Source: Aquabacterium lacunae (GTDB lineage: Bacteria; Pseudomonadota; Gammaproteobacteria; Burkholderiales; Burkholderiaceae_C). Taken from it: a stretch of 64,000 nucleotides of DNA. The notes under the pieces were generated by a model. The model searched no databases, was not told where the DNA came from, and worked only from the letters and a program-made list of their open reading frames with translations. A program made the translations under genes and the position numbers. Below are positions 8,796-18,681 of the stretch, one piece after another. Numbering within the stretch: the first letter of the stretch is position 1; every line of letters starts with the position of its first letter. The stretch spans positions 1-64,000 of the forward strand of contig NZ_SIXI01000003.1 of assembly GCF_004310865.1 (NCBI RefSeq). Reading direction: 5' to 3'.

Positions 8796-9557
8796 TCACT
8801 CCCGCCAGTGATCCCTGATCCACGGCGCCGGCTTCACAAACCGGAACTTCCGGTTGCGACGCCCTTCCAGGGCATCCGGCGGGTTCACCTCACCATGGAA
8901 AATCACGATACGGGCCTGCGGCGGAATGGCGGGCGTCTTCCAGTAGTTGGCGGGCCAGGTCGGAATGCAGTGGTACTTGTAGCTCGCGCACCATTCGGCC
9001 GGCCAGTACTGCAGCTTGCCCTGGCGGTGCACCACCTCTGACAAAAAAGCCTGTTCGTTGCGCAAGCGCTTGCGCACGCTCTCCTGGTCACGGCGGAACT
9101 CGGCCAGCACATCGGCATGCGCGCCCAGCCGGAACCGGTACACCGACGAATTGCCGGTGATGCGCCAGGGCCGCTTCCAGTCATGAATGATCAGGAACTC
9201 ACCCGGCATCTCGAAAAACGGGGTGATGTCGCCCACGATCACAACGTCCACATCGAGGAACAGGGCCGTGCCTTGCAGACCATGCAGGTTGGCCTCGAAC
9301 GTGGTGAGCTTGGTCCAGCCTCGCTCCGGAATGCCTGGTGGCAAGGCCAGGCTGGGGATGGGCAGGCACTGCACCTCCGGGCGAATGCCCTGTGTGTTGT
9401 CGGTCAGGCACACGAAATGAAAGTCGCCCTTCAGATGACGCGCGACCATGCCGTAGAGGCGGTTCACGTACTCCGGCCCATACTTGGTGCCCCACTTCAT
9501 GCACAAGATGACGCGGCTGTCCTTCGTCGTGGGCAAGTGGGAAGCAAGTTCAGTCAT
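8796..9557 (-). CDS. Putative glycosyltransferase with DVD motif
   Basis: 253 residues. The sequence opens with SRVILCMKWGTKYGPEYVNRL, then GDFHFVCLTDN, and has TALFLDVDVVIVGDI near residue 100. This hydrophobic-DxD-hydrophobic arrangement is the metal/nucleotide-sugar site of GT-A fold, GT8-like transferases. No signal peptide is present. It stands alone on the minus strand between two plus-strand glycosyltransferase groups and diverges from the GT25 gene at 9650. The family assignment is tentative; the role in the polysaccharide/LPS locus is inferred from neighbours. Confidence 0.65.
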   Translation of the reverse strand: MTELASHLPTTKDSRVILCMKWGTKYGPEYVNRLYGMVARHLKGDFHFVCLTDNTQGIRPEVQCLPIPSLALPPGIPERGWTKLTTFEANLHGLQGTALFLDVDVVIVGDITPFFEMPGEFLIIHDWKRPWRITGNSSVYRFRLGAHADVLAEFRRDQESVRKRLRNEQAFLSEVVHRQGKLQYWPAEWCASYKYHCIPTWPANYWKTPAIPPQARIVIFHGEVNPPDALEGRRNRKFRFVKPAPWIRDHWRE

Positions 9558-9649
9558 GAAAGAAGGTCCGGCTCGGCCAAACTGTCATTATCGAGGGAAT
9601 TGCCCCCTTGGTATCATCCCGCACCGTCAGACCAACCCCGACACCCCTG

Positions 9650-10411
9650 ATGCACAAGCTGCCCCAGTTGATGACCTATGTCATCAACCTTGACCGATCC
9701 ACCGAGCGCATGGCGGCCATGGAGGCAAGGCTTCAACCCATGGGCCTTCGCTGGACGCGGGTGTCCGCCGTCGAGGGCAAGCTGCTGGACCTTGCCACGC
9801 TGCCCGAGCTGTCGGTGCCCGGTTTTCTGGCCAAACATGGCCGACAGCCGAAAGCGGCCGAGGTGGGTTGCTACCTCTCTCACCTGAAGATTTATCAGGC
9901 CTTCCTGGCCCAAGGCGAGGCCCAATTTGCGCTGGTGCTCGAAGACGATGCCATCTTTGCACCAGACTTCACCGAGGTGCTGGAAGCGCTCTGCCAAGCC
10001 GCAGACGATTGGGACCTGGTGCGCCTGTCAGGCTTTCACTCCGGCGGACCGGTGGGCATCCGCCAGCTGACGCCTGAGCGAGAGCTGGCCATCATGTTTT
10101 TCCAGCAAACGAACTCGGCGGCCTACATCATCAACCGCCAAGCCGCGCAAGCCCTGCGGAGTCGGCTGGTGCCCATCACACTGCCCTTCGACCATGCCTT
10201 CGACCGACCCTGGCACGTGGGCATCAAGGCTCGCATGGTGTCACCGCTGCCGGTGCAGCTCGATTGGGCTCAGGAATCCACGATCGGCTATCTCCCAGCC
10301 GACTCCGGCAAGCTGCCTTGGTACCGCCGTTTCTCGACGCATCGGCATCGGGTGATCAATGAGCTTCGCCGCGGCGCGCACAGCCTGGCTGACTGGCTGA
10401 AGCACCGCTGA
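9650..10411 (+). CDS. Glycosyltransferase family 25 (LOS-type)
   Basis: 253 residues from the ATG at 9650; the frame also contains an upstream codon at 9608 with no better context. TYVINLDRSTERMAAME at 7-24 is the start signature of GT25 lipooligosaccharide transferases, VGCYLSHLKIYQAFL is the conserved central motif, and FALVLEDDAIF near 93-103 contains the acidic metal-binding site. GT25 enzymes usually add galactose or a related sugar to LOS. It precedes msbA by 36 bases, so the two may share a transcript. Confidence 0.88.
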   Translation: MHKLPQLMTYVINLDRSTERMAAMEARLQPMGLRWTRVSAVEGKLLDLATLPELSVPGFLAKHGRQPKAAEVGCYLSHLKIYQAFLAQGEAQFALVLEDDAIFAPDFTEVLEALCQAADDWDLVRLSGFHSGGPVGIRQLTPERELAIMFFQQTNSAAYIINRQAAQALRSRLVPITLPFDHAFDRPWHVGIKARMVSPLPVQLDWAQESTIGYLPADSGKLPWYRRFSTHRHRVINELRRGAHSLADWLKHR

Positions 10412-10447
10412 CCTCCCCAGGCCACCTCATCGACAACCGCTGCCCCC

Positions 10448-12178
10448 ATGGAATTTCAGGACACCGCCCGCCGCCTCTGGGCCTACGCCAAACCGCAATG
10501 GCGCATGCTGGCCGCCACCATGGCCTGCTTCATGGGCAGTGCAGCCATTGAACCGCTGATCCCGGAACTGTTCAAGCGGCTGCTTGACAGCGGCTTCAAG
10601 GCCGGGCTGAGCTACCCGATCTGGGTGGTGCCGGCCGTCATCATCGGCCTGTTCATGGTGCGCGGCATCCTGTCGTTTGCCGGCACTTACACCATGAACT
10701 CGGCCACGTCCAGCATGGTGCTGATGTTGCGGCGCGACCTGATGCGCGGCCTGCTGAAGGCCGATGCGCGCCTGTTCACCAGCATCAGCCCGGGCCTGGC
10801 GGTCACCAAGATCATCAATGACCCCCAGATGGCCGCCAACGGCCTGGGCGGCTCGGCCGTGGCCGCGCTGAAAGACGGCACCACACTGATCTGCCTGATC
10901 GGCTACCTGTTCTACCTGAATTGGCAACTGACCCTGCTGTCGCTGGTGGTGATGCCCCTGCTGGCGCTGACCGTGAAGTTCGCCCAGAAGCGACTGGCCA
11001 AGGTGGGTGGCGCCTCGTATGAGGCCCAACAGGCCCTGGTGGGCACGGTGGATGACAACGCCCGGGCCTGGCGCGTGGTGCGCACCTTCGATGCCGCCGA
11101 GTTCGAACTCGACCGTTTCGACCAGCAGGCCAACCACCACCGCCGCATGACCATGAAGACCGTGGTGGCCAGCAACCTGGTCAGCCCCATCACCCAGGTG
11201 ATCGCAGCCATCGGCGTGGCCCTGATCGTGACGCTGGCCCTGATCCAGGCGCAAACCAACGCCAAGACGGTGGGTGACTTCACCGCCTTCATCATGGCCA
11301 TGTTGCTGGCCATCCGGCCCATGCGCACGGTGACCGACCTGTACCAACCCATCTACAACTCGCTGATCACCGCCCGCGGAGCGTTCGAGCTGATCAATGC
11401 GCCCACAGAACCCGACACGGGCACGCAAGAGCTGCCCCACTGCCAAGGTGACATCCGCTTCGACCAGGTCACCCTGCAATACGAAGGGGCCGCCAACCCT
11501 GCACTGGCTGGGCTGAACCTGCACATCCAACCCGGGCAGACCGTGGCCCTGGTGGGCTCGTCCGGGGCAGGCAAAAGCACGGTGGTCAGCGCCCTGCTGC
11601 GCTTTGCCAACCCCAATGAAGGCCAGATCCTGCTGGACGGCACGCCCATCCATGACCTGAAGCTCAAGAACCTGCGCCGCCACTTTGCCGTGGTGTCACA
11701 AGACATCGTGCTGTTCGACGGCAGCATTGCCGCGAACGTGGCCTACGCCAGCCCCTCAGGCATTGACCGCGACAAGGTGGAGCGCTGCCTGAAAGCGGCC
11801 AACTTGTGGAACCACGTTCTGAACCTGCCGGAAGGCATGGACGCCAACATCGGCACCAACGGGGGCAAGCTGTCAGGCGGGCAACGTCAGCGCCTGGCCA
11901 TCGCGCGGGCCCTTTACCGCGATGCCGCCGTCTGGATCTTCGACGAGGCCACCTCGGCGCTGGATTCCGAGTCGGAATCGATCGTGCAGCAATCGATTGA
12001 AGAACTGCGCCACGCCAAAACGCTGATCCTGATCGCACACCGACTGAGCACCATCCGCAATGCCGATGTGATCTGTGTGATGGCAGACGGTCGCATCGTC
12101 GAGCAGGGCAACCACGAGACCCTGATGGCCCGCAACGGGCTTTACGCCAACATGGTGCGCCTGCAGTCAGCCAGCTGA
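10448..12178 (+). CDS. msbA: Lipid A export permease/ATP-binding protein MsbA
   Basis: 576 residues, the usual MsbA half-transporter length. Residues about 15-310 hold six membrane segments, and the nucleotide-binding domain follows: Walker A GSSGAGKST near 371, signature LSGGQRQR near 475 and Walker B VWIFDEATSALD just after. As a homodimer in the inner membrane it flips core-lipid A to the periplasmic side. Its place among glycosyltransferases, with lpxO 9 kb downstream, supports a lipid A substrate rather than a drug exporter. The 3' end overlaps the convergent GT25 gene by 12 bases. Confidence 0.9.
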   Translation: MEFQDTARRLWAYAKPQWRMLAATMACFMGSAAIEPLIPELFKRLLDSGFKAGLSYPIWVVPAVIIGLFMVRGILSFAGTYTMNSATSSMVLMLRRDLMRGLLKADARLFTSISPGLAVTKIINDPQMAANGLGGSAVAALKDGTTLICLIGYLFYLNWQLTLLSLVVMPLLALTVKFAQKRLAKVGGASYEAQQALVGTVDDNARAWRVVRTFDAAEFELDRFDQQANHHRRMTMKTVVASNLVSPITQVIAAIGVALIVTLALIQAQTNAKTVGDFTAFIMAMLLAIRPMRTVTDLYQPIYNSLITARGAFELINAPTEPDTGTQELPHCQGDIRFDQVTLQYEGAANPALAGLNLHIQPGQTVALVGSSGAGKSTVVSALLRFANPNEGQILLDGTPIHDLKLKNLRRHFAVVSQDIVLFDGSIAANVAYASPSGIDRDKVERCLKAANLWNHVLNLPEGMDANIGTNGGKLSGGQRQRLAIARALYRDAAVWIFDEATSALDSESESIVQQSIEELRHAKTLILIAHRLSTIRNADVICVMADGRIVEQGNHETLMARNGLYANMVRLQSAS

Positions 12179-12964
12179 ATCGAACCCGCCCAGGTCCAGT
12201 GGAACGACTTGGCGCCGTGCATGGTGGAGGTGGGCCAGGAACCTGGCCGCCAAAGCCAGCTGACCCGACAGGCGGCGCCCTTTGTATCGCCACGCAGCCC
12301 AACCGGTGGCCGCATGCGCTTTTTTGCCGCCCTGGGCCTGGATGTAGGAAGTGGTCATCAAAGGTGATGCCACCCCGTATGCGAGGGCCACGTCGGCCTG
12401 AATGGCCAGCGCAGGAACCGCCTGGACCGACACCAAAGCTCTTGAGTCGTTGATGAACGCATCGGCCAGCGCCGGCCCGCGACGCAAGGCCTGATCCAGC
12501 AAGGTCTGGGCACCGCGAGGCCACAGCACATAAGCCGCTGCGCCCGTGCGATCCTGGTACAAGGGTGCCCAGCCACACGAGCCCTCGAGCGTCCGTTGCG
12601 GACCGATCAGCTTTTTACGCAACCGCACTTCCAGCGTCAGATGATCGACGCCACGGAGAGAGCTCAGCGCTTCCAGGAACTCTGGCAGGTGCCTGGACAA
12701 CAAGGCATCGTCCTCCAGAATCAGGCAGGGCTCATCGGCCGCAACGACCCTGCGCCAGGCCGCGCGATGGCTGAGAAAGCAAGCCTTCTCTGTCGGCATC
12801 AATGGACGGTGCCACCGAGCCCAGTCCAGGTCGTGGCCGTCCGACAGGTCGGCTGGGCACACTGCCGTGACAATCTCGAGGTTCATGCCCAACTCACGGG
12901 CCTGGGCCGCCTGGAAGGCTCGCCGTTCAGCAGCGGCCTGCAAACTGATCAACAAGGCCTTCAA
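12167..12964 (-). CDS. Second glycosyltransferase family 25 protein
   Basis: 265 residues if translation begins at the TTG at 12964, chosen because AGGAG lies seven bases upstream and the family fold starts there (KALLISLQAAAERRAFQ). An ATG at 13081 would add 39 residues unlike any GT25 N terminus. CFLSHRAAWRRVVAADEPCL and LILEDDALL correspond to the conserved GT25 motifs with the metal-binding acids. It converges on msbA and overlaps its 3' end by 12 bases. It probably acts on LOS core like the gene at 9650, from which it is clearly diverged. Confidence 0.8.
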   Translation of the reverse strand: MKALLISLQAAAERRAFQAAQARELGMNLEIVTAVCPADLSDGHDLDWARWHRPLMPTEKACFLSHRAAWRRVVAADEPCLILEDDALLSRHLPEFLEALSSLRGVDHLTLEVRLRKKLIGPQRTLEGSCGWAPLYQDRTGAAAYVLWPRGAQTLLDQALRRGPALADAFINDSRALVSVQAVPALAIQADVALAYGVASPLMTTSYIQAQGGKKAHAATGWAAWRYKGRRLSGQLALAARFLAHLHHARRQVVPLDLGGFDSAG

Positions 12965-13167
12965 AGACGCGCTCCTGCAAAATTCACCATGCTCGTGCTG
13001 GCAATCGGTCAGTATAGGGGTCGCGCAGCGTCCGTGCATGCCAGTGAAAGTCGCCATCACCAGTCCGCGCCCTGCCGTCAACCCTGACGCCTTTGTTGTT
13101 CACAGCCCACTGAGCCCGCGTTACCATGCAGGGATCTGTTTTCACTGGCTGAGACGCGCCTGCCCCC

Positions 13168-14889
13168 ATGGCTGAAACCACCTTCGCCGACGTGCCCGGC
13201 CCGCTGTCTGGCGTGGCCCGGGTGCTGGTCAATGCCGGCAAGCTGGAAGCTCGCACAGCGGAAGAGCTCACCAAGGCCGCGCGGGAACAGCGCAAAAACT
13301 TCGTCTCGACCCTGCTGTCCACTGGCAAGATCAAGCCGGACGAACTGGCACACACCCTGTCCAACGCTCTGTCGGTGCCCCTGCTCGATCTGTCGGCCAT
13401 CGACCTGCAACGCCTGCCCCAGGGCGTGATCGACAGCAAGCTGTCGGCGCAGTACCAGGTGCTGGTGCTGTCCAAGCGAGGCAGTCGGCTTTTCGTGGCC
13501 GGCGCTGACCCCACCGACCAGGAAGCCATTGAGCGCATCAAGTTCGCCACCCAACTCACGCCCGAGTGGGTGCTGGTCGAACACGACAAGCTGATCAAAG
13601 CGCTGGAAGGTGTCACCAGCAGCGCAGCCGAACAGCTCAACGCGCTGACCAGCGAAGATTTCGAATTCGATGTCACCGATGAGACATCGTCAGCAGAAAA
13701 CACCCAGGAGCTGAGCGCCGACGTCGAAGACGCGCCAGTGGTGAAGTTCCTGCAGAAGATGCTGATCGACGCCATCAATGCGCGCGCGTCCGACCTGCAC
13801 TTCGAGCCCTACGAATACAACTACCGCGTGCGTTTCCGTGTCGACGGAGAACTGCGAGAGATCACCCAACCGCCCATTGCCATCAAGGAAAAGCTGGCCT
13901 CGCGCATCAAGGTGATCTCCAAACTCGACATTGCCGAAAAACGTGTGCCGCAAGACGGCCGCATGAAACTGAAGTTCGGCACCAAAGCCATCGACTTCCG
14001 GGTCAGCACCCTGCCCACGCTGTTCGGTGAAAAGATCGTGATCCGGATCCTCGACCCGTCCAGCGCCAAGCTGGGCATCGAGGCCCTGGGCTATGAGCCC
14101 GAAGAAAAGGTGCGACTGCTCGACGCCATCAAGCGTCCCTACGGCATGGTGCTGGTCACGGGCCCCACGGGCTCGGGCAAGACCGTGTCTCTTTACACCT
14201 GCCTGAATATCCTGAACCAGCCGGGTGTGAACATCGCCACGGTGGAAGACCCCGCCGAAATCAACCTGCCGGGTATCAACCAGGTGAACGTCAATGACCG
14301 CGCAGGGATGAACTTCGCAGTGGCCCTGAAAGCGTTCCTGCGGCAGGACCCAGACATCATCATGGTGGGCGAAATCCGTGACCTGGAGACGGCTGACATC
14401 GCCATCAAGGCCGCACAGACCGGCCACATGGTGATGTCGACTCTGCACACCAACGATGCCCCCACGACACTCACACGCCTGATGAACATGGGCGTGGCGC
14501 CGTTCAACATCGCGTCCAGCGTGATCCTGATCACGGCACAGCGCCTGGCAAGACGACTTTGCGAAAACTGCAAAACGCCTGCAGACTACCCCCGCGAATC
14601 ACTCATCAGCGCGGGCTTCACCGATGACGATCTGCAGGGTGGCTGGCGCCCCTACAAGGCCATCGGCTGTTCAAGTTGCAACAACGGTTACAAGGGGCGG
14701 GTCGGTCTTTACCAGGTGATGCCGATCACCGAAGAGATCCAGCGCATCATCCTGACCCAGGGCACGGCCATGGACATTGCGGCACAGGCCCGCCGCGAAG
14801 GCGTGCGTGACCTGCGGCAGTCTGGTCTGGTCAAGGTCAAGGCCGGCGTGACGACCCTGGAAGAAGTCATTTCGGTGACCAACGAGTAA
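13168..14889 (+). CDS. pilB: Type IV pilus assembly ATPase PilB
   Basis: 573 residues. The N-terminal MshEN/GSPII_E-N domain (about 1-150) is followed by the RecA-like motor: Walker A GPTGSGKT near 332-339, Asp box, Walker B region GEIRDLETADIA and the His box STLHTNDAPTTLTRL. A tetracysteine zinc motif (CENCKT, then CSSCNNGYKGR) near 467-515 is characteristic of PilB rather than PilT. It drives pilus extension at the cytoplasmic side of the inner membrane. It begins the pilB-pilC-pilD-coaE-zapD-yacG block typical of Burkholderiales, with pilC 30 bases downstream. Confidence 0.95.
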   Translation: MAETTFADVPGPLSGVARVLVNAGKLEARTAEELTKAAREQRKNFVSTLLSTGKIKPDELAHTLSNALSVPLLDLSAIDLQRLPQGVIDSKLSAQYQVLVLSKRGSRLFVAGADPTDQEAIERIKFATQLTPEWVLVEHDKLIKALEGVTSSAAEQLNALTSEDFEFDVTDETSSAENTQELSADVEDAPVVKFLQKMLIDAINARASDLHFEPYEYNYRVRFRVDGELREITQPPIAIKEKLASRIKVISKLDIAEKRVPQDGRMKLKFGTKAIDFRVSTLPTLFGEKIVIRILDPSSAKLGIEALGYEPEEKVRLLDAIKRPYGMVLVTGPTGSGKTVSLYTCLNILNQPGVNIATVEDPAEINLPGINQVNVNDRAGMNFAVALKAFLRQDPDIIMVGEIRDLETADIAIKAAQTGHMVMSTLHTNDAPTTLTRLMNMGVAPFNIASSVILITAQRLARRLCENCKTPADYPRESLISAGFTDDDLQGGWRPYKAIGCSSCNNGYKGRVGLYQVMPITEEIQRIILTQGTAMDIAAQARREGVRDLRQSGLVKVKAGVTTLEEVISVTNE

Positions 14890-14919
14890 CCGACCGCCAC
14901 TGCATCAACGGAGTTCCCC

Positions 14920-16137
14920 ATGGCTGTCAGTGCCACAAAGAAACCTCAGGATTTCATCTACGAGTGGGAAGGCAAGGACAAGGCCGGCAAGAACGTGCGC
15001 GGAGAAATGCGTGCTGGTGGCGAGTCCATGGTGAGTGCCAGCCTCAGGCGCCAGGGCATTCAGGTGTCCAAGGTCAAGAAGCGCAAGGTCTCTGGTGGCA
15101 GTTCCATCAAGCCTAAAGACATCGCCGTGTTCACCCGCCAGCTGGCCACCATGATGCGCGCAGGCGTGCCTTTGCTGCAGTCGTTCGACATCGTGTCTCG
15201 TGGCGCGACCAACCCCCGAGTGGGCAGGCTGCTCAGTGACATCCGAGGTGACGTGGAAACCGGCACCAGCTTGTCGCAAGCGTTTCGCAAGCACCCGATG
15301 TACTTCGATGCGCTGTACTGCAACCTGGTGGAAGCCGGTGAGGCCGCCGGCATTCTGGAGTCACTGCTGGACCGACTGGCCACGTACCAGGAAAAGACGC
15401 TGGCCATCAAGCAGAAGATCAAGGGGGCCATGACCTATCCGCTGGCGGTGCTGGTGGTGGCGTTCATCGTGGTCAGCATCATCATGATCAAGGTGATCCC
15501 TTCGTTCAAGGAGGTGTTTGCATCGTTCGGGGCCGAATTGCCTTTGCCGACCCTCATCGTGATCAGCATGTCCGAGTTTTTTGTTGATTACTGGTGGGCC
15601 ATCTTTGGCGGCATTTTTGGCAGCGCCTTCATGTTTTTCAGAACCTGGAAACGCTCATTGGCCATGCAGAAAGCCATGGACCGGCTCCTGCTGAAAGTCC
15701 CTGTTTTCGGCGCCTTGCTGTACAAGTCTGCCGTGGCGCGTTGGACCCGAACCCTGGCCACCATGTTCGCTGCGGGTGTGCCGCTGGTCGATGCCCTGGA
15801 TTCGGTGGGCGGCGCGTCAGGCAATCACATTTTTCTGGACGCCACCGAGAAGATTCAAACTGACGTATCGACAGGCACAAGCCTGACCAACGCCATGCAG
15901 AGCACGGGCATCTTCCCTGTGATGGTGCTGCAGATGGCCGCCATTGGTGAAGAGGCTGGCTCACTGGACGCCATGCTAAACAAGGCTGCAGACATCTACG
16001 AAGAAGAGGTCGATGAAATGGTCAAGGCCTTGTCCAGCTTGATGGAGCCCATCATCATCACTTTCCTGGGTTCGTTGATCGGCGGCATCGTCGTGGCCAT
16101 GTACCTGCCGATCTTCAAACTGGGTGCCGTGGTCTGA
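14920..16137 (+). CDS. pilC: Type IV pilus inner-membrane platform protein PilC
   Basis: 405 residues, the usual PilC length, with two T2SSF repeats, one in each half (FTRQLATMMRAGVPLLQSF and TRTLATMFAAGVPLVDALD), and three membrane segments near 170-195, 220-240 and 375-400. GGAG seven bases before the ATG fixes the start. PilC couples PilB rotation to insertion of pilins into the growing pilus. It lies between pilB and pilD on one strand with short gaps. Confidence 0.95.
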   Translation: MAVSATKKPQDFIYEWEGKDKAGKNVRGEMRAGGESMVSASLRRQGIQVSKVKKRKVSGGSSIKPKDIAVFTRQLATMMRAGVPLLQSFDIVSRGATNPRVGRLLSDIRGDVETGTSLSQAFRKHPMYFDALYCNLVEAGEAAGILESLLDRLATYQEKTLAIKQKIKGAMTYPLAVLVVAFIVVSIIMIKVIPSFKEVFASFGAELPLPTLIVISMSEFFVDYWWAIFGGIFGSAFMFFRTWKRSLAMQKAMDRLLLKVPVFGALLYKSAVARWTRTLATMFAAGVPLVDALDSVGGASGNHIFLDATEKIQTDVSTGTSLTNAMQSTGIFPVMVLQMAAIGEEAGSLDAMLNKAADIYEEEVDEMVKALSSLMEPIIITFLGSLIGGIVVAMYLPIFKLGAVV

Positions 16138-16167
16138 CGACGGCTCCCGAGAACGCCCTCGCCGCAA

Positions 16168-17034
16168 TTGCCCATGTGGTTCGATGACCTGATGCTGGTG
16201 GCCCTGCACCCTGCAGGCCTGTTCGTGCTCGGCCTGATGGTCGGCAGTTTCCTGAACGTGGTGGTGCACCGGCTGCCCCTGATGTTCGAGCAGACCTGGA
16301 AGGCCGATGCCCGCGACATCCTGGGGCTGCCCGAGGTGACCGAGCCCGAGCTCACCCTGTCGACCCCGGCCTCGCGCTGCCCGAAGTGCGGCCACGCCAT
16401 CCGCTGGTACGAGAACATCCCGCTGCTGAGCTGGTTGGCGCTGCGTGGGCGGTGTTCGGCCTGCCAGACGCCCATTTCTGTGCGCTACCCGCTGGTCGAG
16501 CTGAGCTGCGGGCTGCTGTTCCTGGCCTGCGGCCTGACCCAGGGCTCGCAGCCCACGGTGCTGCTGTGGTGCGGGTTCTGCGCCCTGCTGCTGGCCGCCT
16601 CCCTGATCGACTGGGACACCACCTACCTGTACGACGACCTGACCGGGCCACTGCTGTGGGCCGGGCTGGTGTCGGCCCTGATGGGCTGGATCCCGGTGTC
16701 GCTGCGTGACGCCCTGTGGGGCGCCGTGGCCGGCTACCTGTCGCTGTGGAGCGTGAACCAGGCCTTCAAGCGCCTGCGCGGCGTCGACGGCATGGGCTAC
16801 GGTGACTTCAAGCTGCTCGCGGCCCTGGGCGCCTGGCTGGGCTGGCCCATGCTGCTGCCCATCATCCTGGGTTCGTCGGTGGTGGGTGCTGTGGTGGGCA
16901 TCGGCATGAAGGTGTCGGGCGCACTGCGTGAAGGCAAGTACGTGCCCTTCGGCCCCTTCCTGGCGGCGGCCGGCGTGGGCGTGCTGCTCATCGGCCCGAA
17001 GCAGGTGGCCGCGTGGTTCGGCTGGCCGATGTGA
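16168..17034 (+). CDS. pilD: Prepilin peptidase / N-methyltransferase PilD
   Basis: 288 residues. The N-terminal domain carries the paired zinc cysteines [15 protein letters not shown] and [14 protein letters not shown]. The two catalytic aspartates appear in [15 protein letters not shown] and in the GxGD motif [16 protein letters not shown]. About eight membrane segments are visible. It cleaves and methylates type IV prepilins and usually also type II secretion pseudopilins. The stop codon overlaps the GTG start of coaE. Confidence 0.95.
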   Translation: MPMWFDDLMLVALHPAGLFVLGLMVGSFLNVVVHRLPLMFEQTWKADARDILGLPEVTEPELTLSTPASRCPKCGHAIRWYENIPLLSWLALRGRCSACQTPISVRYPLVELSCGLLFLACGLTQGSQPTVLLWCGFCALLLAASLIDWDTTYLYDDLTGPLLWAGLVSALMGWIPVSLRDALWGAVAGYLSLWSVNQAFKRLRGVDGMGYGDFKLLAALGAWLGWPMLLPIILGSSVVGAVVGIGMKVSGALREGKYVPFGPFLAAAGVGVLLIGPKQVAAWFGWPM

Positions 17035-17651
17035 CCGCGCCTGTGCGCCCGCGCATCATCGGCCTGACCGGGGGCATTGGCAGCGGCAAATCGACCGTGG
17101 CCCAGACCCTGGTGGCACTCGGTGCCCACCTGATCGACACCGACGCCATCTCGCGCAGCCTGACGGCACCCGGCGGGCGGGCCATCGAGGCGATTCGCCA
17201 GGCCTTCGGCAGCGGCATGATCGACGCCACCGGCGCGATGGACCGCGCGGCCATGCGCACCCTGGCCTTTGCCGACCCCGAGGCGCTGCGCCAGCTCGAA
17301 CACATCCTGCACCCCCTGATCGGGCAGGTCTCGCGCGAGCAGGCCGAGCAGGCGCGGCCTGAGCAACGCATCATTTACGACGTGCCGCTGCTGGTGGAAA
17401 GCGGGCGACGCTGGCGCGACATCGTCGACCGCATCCTGGTGGTCGACTGCACGCCCGAAACCCAGATCAGCCGCGTGATGGCCCGCTCGGGCTGGACCCG
17501 TGAAGCCGTTCAGGCTGTGCTGGCCAAACAGGCGCGGCGCGAAGAGCGCCTGGCCGTGGCCGACGATGTCCTGATCAACGAGGGCATCGACAAGGAAGCG
17601 TTGCGCCAGCAGGTCATCCGCCTGTGGGACCTGTGGAACAATGGCGTTTGA
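17031..17651 (+). CDS. coaE: Dephospho-CoA kinase
   Basis: 206 residues from a GTG at 17031 that overlaps the pilD stop (GTGA). An in-frame codon at 17013 would add six residues inside pilD. The P-loop is [12 protein letters not shown] near the N terminus; [12 protein letters not shown] holds the CoA-binding aspartate, and HPLIG and [10 protein letters not shown] are further family motifs. It phosphorylates dephospho-CoA, the last step of CoA synthesis. Linkage to pilD and zapD is the common proteobacterial order; the stop overlaps the zapD ATG by one base. Confidence 0.95.
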   Translation: MTAPVRPRIIGLTGGIGSGKSTVAQTLVALGAHLIDTDAISRSLTAPGGRAIEAIRQAFGSGMIDATGAMDRAAMRTLAFADPEALRQLEHILHPLIGQVSREQAEQARPEQRIIYDVPLLVESGRRWRDIVDRILVVDCTPETQISRVMARSGWTREAVQAVLAKQARREERLAVADDVLINEGIDKEALRQQVIRLWDLWNNGV

Positions 17652-18409
17652 TGATCCTCTACGAATACCCCTTCAACGAGAGCATGCGCACCATGCTGCG
17701 CCTTGAACACCTGTTCAAGCGCATGAGCACGTTGATGTGGCGTGAGGCGGCGGTGGATCACCACTACGCGCTGGCCACCCTGTTCGAAGTGATGGACGTG
17801 GCCTCGCGGGCCGACCTGAAAAGCGATGTGCTCAAGGAGCTTGAGCGCTACAAGCAGCAGTTCGAGTCTTACCGCGGCAACCCGGCCATCAACGAGGCCA
17901 TGCTGGACCAGGTCATCACCCGCATCAACCTGGCGCATGCCGGGCTGAACCAGATGGTGGGCAAGGCCGGCCAGAGCCTGGCGGCCAATGACTGGCTGAT
18001 GAGCATTCGAAGCCGCATCAGCATCCCGGGCGGCACCTGCGAATTCGATCTGCCCTCGTACTACGCCTGGCAACACCAGCCTGTGGGCCAGCGCCAGAAC
18101 GACCTGCAGCAGTGGGTGTCTTCACTGGCCCCGCTGTTTCAGGCACTGGAGCTGATGCTGGGCCTGCTGCGCGACGCTGGCCACCCGCACATGGTGGCGG
18201 CCCCGGGCGGCCTGTTCCAGCACAGCATGCGCGAAGGCAAGGCCTACCAGTTGCTGCGCCTGCGCATCGACCCGAGCCTGGGTCTGGTGCCCGAGATCAG
18301 CGGCAACCGTCTGATGGTGACGGTGCGCCTGATGCGCCACGAGGCCGATGGCAAGCTCAAACTGGCTGCCAACACCGACGCGGGCTTCGAGTTGACCCTT
18401 TGCGGCTGA
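17651..18409 (+). CDS. zapD: Cell division protein ZapD
   Basis: 252 residues starting at the ATG at 17651 ([20 protein letters not shown]), the standard ZapD opening. FKRMSTLMWREAAVDHHYALATLFEV and IRSRISIPGGTCEFDLPSYYAW are family blocks of the helical and beta-strand halves. ZapD (YacF) cross-links FtsZ filaments at midcell. It overlaps coaE by one base and is followed after six bases by yacG. Confidence 0.93.
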   Translation: MILYEYPFNESMRTMLRLEHLFKRMSTLMWREAAVDHHYALATLFEVMDVASRADLKSDVLKELERYKQQFESYRGNPAINEAMLDQVITRINLAHAGLNQMVGKAGQSLAANDWLMSIRSRISIPGGTCEFDLPSYYAWQHQPVGQRQNDLQQWVSSLAPLFQALELMLGLLRDAGHPHMVAAPGGLFQHSMREGKAYQLLRLRIDPSLGLVPEISGNRLMVTVRLMRHEADGKLKLAANTDAGFELTLCG

Positions 18410-18415
18410 CCCACC

Positions 18416-18667
18416 ATGACCGAGAAAGCCTTGATGGTGCGCTGCCCCTCGTGCGGGGTGGAACACGCCTACAGCACCGAGAACCCCTACCGCCCGTTCT
18501 GCAGCAAGGGCTGCAAGGCCATCGACCTGGGCGCCTGGGCCTCCGAGAGCTACCGTGTGGAAGCCAAGCCCACGCGCGAAGAACTGCTGGAAGACATGGA
18601 AAAGCTCGACGGGGTCGAGCTGGAGCAGTTCCTGCTGAAGAACCTGCCGGACACCCCGCCGCAGTGA
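18416..18667 (+). CDS. yacG: DNA gyrase inhibitor YacG (zinc protein)
   Basis: 83 residues. A four-cysteine zinc site is formed by [10 protein letters not shown] and [16 protein letters not shown], and SESYRVE follows as in other YacG proteins. The acidic tail after residue 45 is longer than in E. coli YacG (65 residues). YacG binds GyrB and blocks gyrase-DNA contact. It is the last gene of the pil-coaE-zapD unit and meets the convergent helicase gene after 14 bases. Confidence 0.93.
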   Translation: MTEKALMVRCPSCGVEHAYSTENPYRPFCSKGCKAIDLGAWASESYRVEAKPTREELLEDMEKLDGVELEQFLLKNLPDTPPQ

Positions 18668-18681
18668 ATGCGCAGGCGGCG

